Shown one piece after another: positions 10,783 to 21,100 of a stretch of 64,000 nucleotides of DNA. The position numbers and the translations under genes are program-made. Where the stretch lies: positions 15,514,586 to 15,578,585 of the forward strand of contig NC_056526.1 of assembly GCF_019175285.1 (NCBI RefSeq). Reading direction: 5' to 3'. The DNA comes from Sceloporus undulatus. Its lineage: Eukaryota; Chordata; Lepidosauria; Squamata; Phrynosomatidae. The notes below the pieces were generated by a model. That model was not told the origin of the DNA. It was given only the letters and a program-made list of their open reading frames with translations, and searched no databases. Numbering within the stretch: position 1 is the stretch's first letter; every line of letters starts with the position of its first letter.

Positions 10783-11338
10783 GTGGTGCTTTGGTAGCAC
10801 AATGGTTAAATGGCTGCCGGTCCTGCAGCCACAAGGTTTAAGTATTTGAAGGCGTATCATATTGATGATGGAGCAAACTTGTCTTCCACTGCTCCAGAGA
10901 CTAGAACATGGAACAATGGATGCAAGCTACAGGAAAAGAGATTCTGCTCAACTCAACATTAGGAGGAACTTCCTGACAGTAAGCTCTTTGACAGTGGAAT
11001 GCATTCCTTCAGAGTGTGGTGGAGTCTCGTTCTTTAAAGGTCTTTAAGCAGAGGTTGGATGGCCATCTGTCGGTGATGCTTTGATTGTGAATTCCATCCT
11101 GCATGGCAGGGGGATGGAATGAATGGTCTTTGTAGTTTCTTCCAACTCTATGACTGTATGATTCTAAAGTTGTGAGTTCGACCCTAGGGTTCCAAGGTTC
11201 ACTCAGCCTTTCATCCTTCCATAGGTTGGTTAAAAAAAAAAACCCAGCCTATTGGGAGCAATTGGCTTACACATTGTAAACCACTTAGGGAGCGCTAGTT
11301 CATTTATAAGTGAACTTGCTATTGCTGTTGCTATTGGT
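10783..11338 (+). mobile_element. Sauria-type SINE split by CR1
   Basis: The head (gtagcacaatggttaaatgg) is at 10783-10843. The body and tail resume at about 11167 (gttgtgagttcgaccc) and end with the ttgctattgctgttgctatt tail near 11338. The interruption is the CR1 3' end at 10844-11166. Confidence 0.8.
10844..11166 (+). mobile_element. CR1 LINE 3' end inserted in SINE
   Basis: Has the canonical CR1 3' series: aagtatttgaagg, ggagcaaacttg, agattctgctcaac, aacttcctgacagtaag, tggatggccatctgtcgg, and the terminal atgactgtatgattct. This is a short 5'-truncated copy ending at the family's true 3' end. Confidence 0.85.
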
Positions 11339-11425
11339 TTCTCGCCAAACTACAAATCCCAGGATTCTGTAAGATGGTATCATGGTGGTATCAAACCACA
11401 TCATTTCCATGCACTTTTGGAGAGC
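11339..11425. mobile_element. Remnant of palindromic MITE P
   Basis: Carries aaactacaaatcccaggatt and a decayed continuation. One arm only. Confidence 0.5.
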
Positions 11426-11632
11426 CACTGTGGTGTGGTGGTTTGAGTGATGGATTATGACTCTGGAGAGCAGGGTTTGAATCCTGCTGGATGACTTTGG
11501 GTAAGTCACACTCTCTCAGCTTCAGAGGATATCAAGGGGAAAACCCTGTGAACAAACTTGCCAAGAAAACCCTGCAATAAGTTTGTCTTAAGGTTGCCAT
11601 AAGTCAGAAATGACTTGAAGGCACACAACAAG
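11426..11632 (+). mobile_element. CORE/MIR-like tRNA SINE, full length
   Basis: The tRNA-like head agccactgtggtgtggtgg has a recognisable A box. A B-box-like ggtttgaatcctgct follows near 11476, then the CORE-like gtaagtcacactctctcagc, ending in gacttgaaggcacacaacaa. It lies about 290 bp upstream of the putative RERGL promoter. Confidence 0.85.
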
Positions 11633-11921
11633 AAGATGCAACATTAGCTTTATGAAACAAAATGTAAAATAAACATGTCCCCATAGGTAGGCAAAATGAA
11701 TAACAAGTTGTCTAGCTATATTAAGCCCCCAACCACCTTAAAAACAGTTTGGAGATCCCTACTGGGAGGAAAGATAGGAAAGAAGAGTTTTTCTTATTAC
11801 TTTTGGCAGCTGGGCAGGAGAAAGGCAGGGCAGAGACCTTTAAAAATGGGCAGCATTTTGAACTGCCTTGCCCTGGCACAGTCCCAGTTCTCTCTCCTTT
11901 GACGTCTACAGCAGGGATGGG

Positions 11922-11961
11922 TATAAAAAAAGTGTCAAGTCTGGGGACTCAGACTCACTCT
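11922..11961 (+). promoter_or_regulatory. RERGL: Candidate TATA box and initiator of RERGL
   Basis: TATAAAAA at 11922-11929 is followed 33 bp downstream by TCACTCT (11955-11961), which fits the initiator pattern YYANWYY. This would give a 5' UTR of roughly 140 bases before the ATG at 12100. The spacing is slightly longer than usual and no expression data support it, so this is only a candidate. Confidence 0.35.
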
Positions 11962-12047
11962 CTGGGGGATCTGAGCAAAGAAGAGAAGGAGGAGGAGGAG
12001 TACGAGGAGTGTGGAGGAAATTTCTTCTGTTACCCCATTTGTCCTGC

Positions 12048-12077
12048 ATGGGAGTTGATCAGTTTGGCATCCCTTAA
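12048..12077 (+). other. Short upstream ORF in RERGL leader
   Basis: If transcription starts near 11950, the first ATG is at 12048. It opens a nine-codon frame (MGVDQFGIP) that stops at 12077, 22 bases before the main start. Whether it is translated is unknown. Confidence 0.35.
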
Positions 12078-12099
12078 AGTGTTCAAAGCGCCTGCCAGG

Positions 12100-12151
12100 A
12101 TGAATGAAATGAAAGTTGCTGTTTTAGGCAGCGAAAGGACTGGGAAATCTG
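12100..12151 (+). CDS. RERGL: RERGL coding exon 1
   Basis: Encodes [17 protein letters not shown] plus the first base of the next codon (phase 1), so the P-loop is whole in this exon. The donor is G|gtaagg. The leader is read through from upstream without an obvious splice acceptor. Confidence 0.92.
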
Positions 12152-15100
12152 GTAAGGCTCTGTGTCAGTCAATGCAAATCTGGGTTTGTGTGGAAGGGAT
12201 TTTATTTCTCCTGTTGTTGTTGCTGTGTGCCTCATTTTTGATTTTGGGTGACCCTAAGATGAAGCTATCATGGGGTTTTCTGGGCAGGTTTCTGCAGAGG
12301 GGGATTGCTCTTGCCATCCTCTGAGGTTGAGAAAGTGTGACTTGCTCAAGGTCACCCAGTGGGAGGAATCAGTAGACCAACCCTCAAACCACTATGCCAC
12401 CCTGGCTAATTCAGAAGAAAGGTCTTCTTGTCTTGCTACCCAAACTGTCAAATCTGACTAATGGATCAGCCCATGTTTTGATGGCATCATGTTGTTGTTG
12501 TTGTTGTTGTTGTGTGCCTTTGTTTCTGACCCTAAGATGAACTTATCACAGGGTTTTCTTGGAAAGTTTCTTCAGAAGGAGGTTGCCATTGCAGTCTTCT
12601 GAGGCTGAGAGAGTTTGACTTGCCTAAGGCCACCTAGTGATTTCCCATGACTGAGCCAGGATTCGAACGCTGGTCTGCCAGGTGTTACAGTCCAACATTC
12701 AAACCATTACAGCCACACTGATAGAAATGTGACAAGTTTAACTACCTGGATTGCTAGGGGTGCATCTGCACTGCATAATTAATGCAGTTTGAAACCACTT
12801 TAACTGCCATGGCTCAATGCTATGGAATTCCAGAATTTGTAGTTTGGCAAGCTATTTAATCTTCTTTTGTCAGCGTGCTCTGGTGCCATGACAAACTATA
12901 AATTCCAGGATGCCATAGCATTGAGCTATGAGAGTTAAAGCGATGTCAAACTACATTATTTCTGCAGTGCAGATGCAGCCCAGGTGTCTTGCCTCCCCAC
13001 TTTTGGACTGGAGTAATCAGTTCTAATTTTCTTGTCTGACAGCATATAACTTCCTATACGTTTGTCTGTTTCTTAATTTACTTCTTTTAATTTATTTCTT
13101 TTCTGAAGCATCTCCTAACGTGTATCTCTAGTGTCCAGAAAATTGTCTAGTTCAATTCTGAAGGCAATCTCTCTCTCTCTTTCTTTTTTGTAAGGCATAG
13201 GAGCAAAAGCAGTAAAAAAAGTTGGTTGTCCTGGCTTATAAGGCTAGTCCTAATAAAGCAATGCAAAGCAACTCAGAACAAGAGCTAGTATAGATCTGGG
13301 TAGATGTCAAGAATGAAATCACAGGGTGTATCTGCATTGTAGAAATAATGCAGTTTGACATCCCTTACTCCATTCTGTTGAATTGTTGGATTTATAGTTT
13401 TGGGAGGAACCAGCACTCTTTAGCAGAAAAGGCAAAAGTACTTGTAAAACTACAAATCCCAGAAGTTCATAGGATGGAGCTACAGCACTTAAGGTGGTGT
13501 CAAACTACATTATTTTTACAGTGCAGATGTACCCTAAGTCTGGAAATTCTGTGATAAGAGAAGAAATTGCTTTTGAAATTCTAATGTTAACTTTCTGCAG
13601 CGATGTTCATTAACATTTTGAAAGGTGGATTGCAAAATCTCAGTTTGAATTTCAACTTTATATGGCATTTTAAAAATGCACAGCAGACTCTGACATATTT
13701 TAAATCATTTGAAAAAGAACCACCCTGATGTATTTATTTAAGTGTACACTGATACCTGTTGCAAAGGCACAACTCATCAATTTTCTAAATGTGGGTTGGA
13801 AACTTGATCAACTTATCGATTTTCCAGCTCGCTGTATCACCATATTGACAATGTAAACAGAAGGTAAATTTCTCGTCCCTGAATTCAAACTTCTGCAAAT
13901 AAATTTGAGACAATACAGCATCATGCTCTCACAACTAATATTAACATCCAGTACCCTAATTTCCTTGGCCTAAGTATTCTAAAGGCACCAGATGCCATAT
14001 GATCTTGGAAGCTAAGCTAGCTCTGGCTAGCACTTGGATGGAAGATCTCAAATACCAGGTGTTGTAGGCTATATGTCAGAGGAAGAAATGAGAAAAATAC
14101 TTCCAAATATTCTTTATTTTAAAAAAAAAATATTTGAAATTGATGGGATCACCATGAGTCAACAGGTGAATTGAAAGTACACACGCACACATACTTCTGT
14201 ATGCATTTTTTTTTCAGTGCTACATGATGAGGCTCAAGTTGTTCAGTTGTCCTAAATCTAATGCAAGATTCAGTGATATGTTTTGTATCTACGGCCCGGA
14301 ACAGACGGGCCTTTGTGGTGCCCTCGTCATGTGTGAGGGTTGCCTGGGAGCGGAGCGTCCACATGCCCGGCAACCCTTGTATGTGATGAGGGCGCTGCAG
14401 CTGCGGCGCACCCACAAGATGGGCCGCATAACGGTGATGTTGCAGCTGCGCCGCTTCCAGATGGGGAGGCGCAGCTGCGATGTCACCGCACCGGCTCTGG
14501 CGCTTTGCGGTGTTGCAGTGGCACCGCAAAAAGGAGCCACTTCTGAGTGCTACTTTTTTGCTCTGCATCAGCACGGGGCAATTTGGTTGCTGCGAGTGGG
14601 TCCAACACACACTGGATTATTGGCTAATCAAACCACATGCTTTCCCTTGGATACTCAGCTTTGGACCCTAGAAAGAAACATGTAGCTTGTAGAACTGACC
14701 TGAAATATCACCACAAAGCAGTGCACATAACGCTGGCTATTTCTCTGTTGTTGCAGCCCTTACAGTGCGATTCCTAACCAACCGTTTCATCGGAGAATAC
14801 GCCTCTGACTCTGGTAAGCCTTCTTTAACTTTAGAAGTTTGCTTCTACTTGCTCTTTTCTGCATCTACACAAAAGATCATCTGTTAAGCATCGATGGTAG
14901 CTTCCAAAATTCAGAGTAGTCATAAAGATGGAAATGTATCACTTCTTTCAAATCTTTTCACAAATCCACATCTATCTGGAATCCTTCAGAACATGCAACT
15001 ATTCCTCAAAATGATATGTGGCTATTCATCTTTCACTGTTGTTGCTCCAAGTTATGCTCCCTCACCAACCCCTTTCCAAGTTGTTGACATTATTTCATCC

Positions 15101-18100
15101 ATCCTCCTCTATTCTCTAGCTACAAACATGATATAGAGAGATGCACACAAATTGGGGAAGGATGATAATCAAGTGGACATACCTGTTTTTTCTCTTTTTC
15201 CCCCCTCTTTCCTGTTCCTTACTGAACAAATCCTACCCTAAGTCCATGTCTCTGTCTATGCTCACTTTTGTCTGGACCCACCTTGGGAATGGGGAACCCA
15301 AACAGGTTTCATTTAAGCTAATGCAGAACTGGGAAGTTTGTCCACTCTTTCCCCTAAGTGTGATCTATGACATGGTTAGCAATTATACCAGTGGTTTCTT
15401 GCCCATGAAATGGCATCATTTCCTTGGTTTCTAACTAAATAAAACAACAGAGCTGCATCTTCACTGCAGAATTAATGCAGTTTGACACTACTTTAACTGT
15501 CATGGCTCAATGCTATGGAATTCTGGGATTTGTAGTTTTATGAGATATTTAGCCTTCTCTGGCAGAAAGCCCTGGTACCACAACAAACTGCAAATCCTAG
15601 GATTTCATAGGACAGAGCCATGAAAGTTAAAGCAGTATCAAACTGTATTAATTTTGCAGTGTGGCAGGAGCCCTTATGGGGGAAAATATTCAGCTGTATC
15701 AGGACCAATATTGGAGCAACTGCAGAGTGATTTAAACCCACCCAGAGTTTTATGGAAAGGGAATTTTAGCAGGAAGAGGATATATATAAAGATCCTCATC
15801 TCAGAGATGATTCCACATGAATACCTCATAAGTTGTGTTCTACTCTGGGACCATGTTAACATTAAAAAATGAATAAATAATTAAACAACAAAAAAAAACA
15901 CACAACAATTTTTGTACAATACATCAGTATAATGACTCCAGAAAGGGTTCTAATGACCAAGTTCACAATTTTTATATGGTCACTCCATGATAATGCTTGT
16001 TTCTCTTTCTTTTATTTCCACAGAATGCATTTATACAAAGCATATGTGTCTAGATGGAAAACAAATTAATCTGGAAATATACGACCCTTGTTCGCAAGTA
16101 AGTTGAGGAATACAGCCAAAGGCTCATTCATTTTCAAAACTTTGTAGAAAAATAGTGGAAATTAGAGCTTGGAAAAGTTACTTTTTGGACTACAACTCAA
16201 ACAGCATGACCATGGTGGCTGGAGCATTGTGGCAGTTATATAATAAAAAGTAACATTCCTAAGTGCTGAGTAGTTCTATCAGGGCCCAGTTAAGATGCGT
16301 TCCTTGAATTTAAAACCTTCTTGATCGAAATCATGACACTAACACAGTCTCTTAGAATGGTATGTCCTGTTTTCCTCCTCACCAGAAAAACTGAGATGTA
16401 GCCAGGACAGATTCAAGAAGCCCTTCATGCATGCAAAGATTTCCATGTAGAGGACAGCTTTTTTCTCAGTAGCCCCATCTATTGTGCACAAGGAATAAAA
16501 ATCTGGAGCACTGTAAAGATCTGTATTTCACTTCATGCCTCACAAAATCAAAATTTATTATACAGAATGGTAATATGGTGAAAAATAATCAAAAGAAGAG
16601 AATTCACACATGTTTCATTGAAAGTCTATGACTGAATACTGCCATATGCATAAATGCTGCAGAATTCAACTTTTTGTGTCACAGAATGTAGGCCCCATAC
16701 AGACAGGCCAAAATAAAGCTGCTTTGGAGGTATGCTGTTTAAATGATGCATGCATACTAAGAGCCCGGAAGTTGCGTCAAAGCTGTGCTCCAGTCCTTAG
16801 GCCTTGATTGTGGCTTTGGTGCGGCTTCCAGACTCTTAGTACGCATGCATAATTCAAGCAGCATACCTCCAAAGTGACCCAAAGAAGCAGCTTTATTTTG
16901 GCCGGTCTGTATGGGGGCGTAGTTTATTTTTGTGTGTATCCACACAGCCCTGATACTATAGTTGAACATAGCGATTTAAAACTCTGGAGGAGCCACAGTG
17001 GTTATGGATCACCAGAGTTTGTTCTCCATAGTTCAGCTTAATTTACCTTTCACAGTTGCTGTGAAAATAAAGATGGAAGAACAATGCATGGAGCCTTAAA
17101 TTCCTTGGGAAAAGAATGGGATAAGAATGCAGTTTGTTGTTCTGTTTCTTCAAGTTTACTGTAACTTGTGGTGATACTTTCCTAGGGTTTTCTTGGCAAG
17201 ATTTATTTAGAAGAGGTTTGCCTTTCCCTTCCTCTTATGCTGAAAAAGTACAAGTTTCCCAAGGTCACATAATGGGCTTCAACAATCAAGCCACAATGCA
17301 TGCTGGCACTCCTAAAAATTCAATACTTTATATAATATTTAATACTGTATACACTCAACTATAAGTCAAGAATTTTTTGCCCCAAAATTGCCCCCAAATC
17401 CTGGATTGACTTATATATGGGTCAATGCACTAGTACTGTTCAGAAAGGTCCTAAAACAAGCAAGCCTGATGCCTCCCTCCCTTCCTCTTTCTGTGTGAAA
17501 GAAGTTCCCAATCCTATCTGCAACCCTCCTCTTCCCATGGAAAAAGTTCCCCATTTAACTCCACTTGTTTCTCTCCCCAGTCTGATCAACAAGGCTTCTC
17601 TTCCCAGGAAAGAAAATACCCATTGAATACTAGTTGCTTCTCTCCCAAGTCCAATTTGCAAGGTTTCTCTTCTCATGGAAAAAAACTCCCCATTGAACAC
17701 CACTTGCTTCCTTTCTCAATCTGATGTTAAAACCTCTCCTCCAGTACCTGAGAATCAGTGCTACGTCGTTGGGAGAGGTCCAGAGGAGATGGATGGAGGG
17801 AAGTGGTATTTTCCCCTCTTTCCATCCTTCATTATAGCCCTCTAAAGTTTTACCCTCAACCACTGATCATATCAAAATTCATGATTTTGACCCTGAAACC
17901 TTCTCTTGATTTATACGTGAAGTTAATTTGCACACGAGTATATACTATAACTAATGGTGAAAACACCAGCATGGTGTACTGGGCTGAGCATTGAACTACA
18001 ACTCTGGGGATCAAGATTTGAATCCCTGCTCAGCTATGGAAGCCCAATGGGTGACCATGGGCAAGTCACACTCTTAGCCTCCAAGGAAGGCAAAGCCCCT

Positions 18101-21100
18101 TTGAATAAACCTTGCCAAGAAAATCATGTGATAGAGTCACTTTAGTGTCGCCATAAGTTAGAACTGACTTGAAGGCACACAACAACAAATAAAGGTGAGC
18201 ATTTTCATGCTGAACTGTCCAAAATATCTAATTTGAGAGAGTGAGCCACCAGTACTTTTTTTTGGGGGGGGGGGGGGGGAGGTGTCTCTTAAAGCCATCT
18301 TAATGAAATATCTTATGCCAAGTGTTCAGTCTGATTTGTTGTGTTGCTTTTCAGCCTCGACAAGGGAAGCTGTCCCTGACGGATGAGCTCCACTGGGCAG
18401 ACGGGTTTGTCATTGTGTATGACATCAGTGATCGGACCTCTTTTGCTTTTGCAAAAGCATTGCTCTACAGGATACAAGAATGCCACATGGGAGCTTGCAA
18501 AAGGCAAGTTAGCAAATTACTGTGTTTTAGAATGTTGAACAGGTACAGTGTTCATTAGAAAGATAGTGCTGGGTCAACCCTTGTCATACTTTGGAGAAGA
18601 CCCATTGAAATCCAGAAGGTTTGAATTAAGTCCAATTTATTTCAGTTGGCCTATTCTATAGACCTTGGGTTACATCTATATTGTAGAAATAATGCAGTTT
18701 GACACCACTTTAACTGTCACAGCTCCCTTCTAGGTAATTCAGTGATTTGTAGGTCTTTAGCCTTCTTTATCAATGGCGGGGTACATACTGCTGCTTTGCG
18801 GCGGTCTGCCGCCGCCGCCGGTAGGTCCGCGGGGGAGCCGGAGCCTTCAGACGGCCCGACTCCTGCGCGGACCGAAAAAGAAGCTCCAAAATGGAGCTTC
18901 TTTTTCCGTCGCATTTGCGACGTAGTGAGGCGCCAGGGGCGCACTCGCTACGTCACAAGGGACGCGACGCGTACGGACGCTTAGCGTCCGATACGCAAAG
19001 ATGGCGCCGGCCCTGGTGGCGCAGTGGTTAAATGCCTGTACTGCAGCCATTTACTCAAGACCACAAGGTTGCGAGTTCAAGACCAGCAAAAGGGCCCAAG
19101 CTCGACTCAGGCTTGCATCCTTCCGAGGTCGCTAAAATGAGTACCCAGACTGTTGGGGGCAAATTAGCTTACTTGCTAATTAGCTTACTTGCTGTTCACC
19201 GCTATGATCTTTGGAATAGCGGTATATAAATAAAACAAATTATTATTATTATTATTATCTTGTATGGACGGAGTCTGTACTAGGCCCAGGGGCGTCTAGA
19301 AGAGACGCCCCTTTTTTAAAATGGGACGTCCTCCGGACGTCCCAAATGGCGGTGCAGAAAGCACCAATGTGTGCTGGTGCCTCTACAAAACTACAAATTT
19401 CAAGATTCTGTGGGATGGAGCCGTGGCAGTTAAAGCGGTGTGAAACTGCATTGTTCCAAAAGTGTAGATGCATCCAAAGTCTCCATATAACCCAGAGTCC
19501 TATACGAGAATACTTGTTCATGTAATTTCCATCCTGATAGATAAGAAAAGATCAAGGATCTAGCTGTACTGATGATCTTTATTCTAATTTAAGAATTGTT
19601 CCTTCTTTCCCAGGAAATGGTGGGCACTGGGGCTGTTATGTCAGATCTATGCTTTAATCCCCAACCTCCCTGAAAACCACCTTAAAAGGCAGCCAGCCAT
19701 CTGGAAAGAGAGAGGTCTGTTATGTTGTCAAGTGGGGGCACTGCAGAATGATGTGATCGGTCCATCTAGTGAATGATGTTGCAAGAGCCACAAGGGGATT
19801 TGTTGCAACTCTTCATGCAGCCTCACTCACGAGAGGATCATGTCGTCATGTATTGTCCCATTCACCAGCAGAATAGACATCACTCTGTTTTTGAGATGGT
19901 TTTGAAGGTCACCTAATATCACAATCACAAAGGAGAATATGAAGCTGTTACAGTTTCCTAAGTCTCACTTGCATCTAATGATATTGTAACTGACTAACAA
20001 AATTTCTCTATCCTGGATTATACTGATGAAGGATACTTAGGGTTAGCATTTGAAAAAAATGTTATATAATTTCACCAAAACTCAATTCCTGAGGTTCTCG
20101 AAAGGGAAATCAGTATAGTTAAAATGAGATAAATCCATTGAAGGTTTGTGGCTTAGACATGAAATGCTAACCTGTGTTTCATGATATGATTTTTAAGCTG
20201 GATATTTTAAAATCATATAAATTTATATGCTGCCTTCTTATCAAAGACATTATTAGGCTAGCATATAAAATTATTTTTTAAAATATTGTAAAAAATAATG
20301 GTTATGTTAAAAATAAGGCTAAAATACAACTATGAAATCAATATTATGGCCTGAATTCGAGAATTATTCCTGACAAGAGTTTGCTGTTGTTGGGACCTTC
20401 AAGTTGTTTCTGATTTATGGTTACCCTAAGGTGAACCTATAATGGGTTTTCTTGGCAAGATATATTCAGAGGGGGTTTGCCTTTGCCTTCTTCAGAAACT
20501 GGAATAGTATGACTTGCCTGAGGTCACCCAATGGGTTTCCATGGCTGAGTGGGAATTCAAACCCTGGTCTCCAGAGTTGTAGTCAACCTGTTACAGCGTG
20601 CTGGCTCTCCAGATCCATTAATTCAATGGGATTTATCTATCATCAGCCTGAGGAGTTGACTCATCAATCAGCTATTGATGCAGTGGGTGGATCAGCCAAC
20701 AAGAATCAGGCCAAATTGTATCATATAGCATTAACAAATAAGTTGGTTTGCCTCTTCCGGCTTGAATTCAGGATCCAGGATGCCCCTGGATGTTATCATA
20801 CCTTAATCACCACCGATCTAGTTGGGATGCCACTGCCCAGATGCATCCTGGTTTGAAGGCTCACTCAGACAGCACTTTTTTGAAGTCTGGAAGCTTCTGA
20901 CTTCAAAAATTGCCTGGCTGAACAAGGCTTCGACCCAGGATGCATCAGGGCAGTGGCATCCTGGCTAATTGGCGGTGATTTAGGTATAACAACATCTGGG
21001 GCCATCCCAGATCCTGAATTCAAGCTTTAAAAGGTAAACTGGTTTATTTGTTAATGTGCTAAGCTCCAGAACAGTTTTTTAAAAAATAATGATGATCAGA

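Larger units (their letters stand above)
18665..19476. mobile_element. Palindromic MITE P hosting a nested insertion, intron 4
   Basis: The left half is 18665-18770 (tacatctatattgtagaaat). The right half is 19370-19476 (gcggtgtgaaactgcattg, then gtagatgcatcc). Between them lies GC-rich MITE copy D. Confidence 0.75.

Noticed and set aside
11840-11870. Serum-response (CArG) site upstream of RERGL, expected for a smooth-muscle gene
   Set aside because: The closest match, cctttaaaaatgg, has nine A/T bases between CC and GG instead of six.
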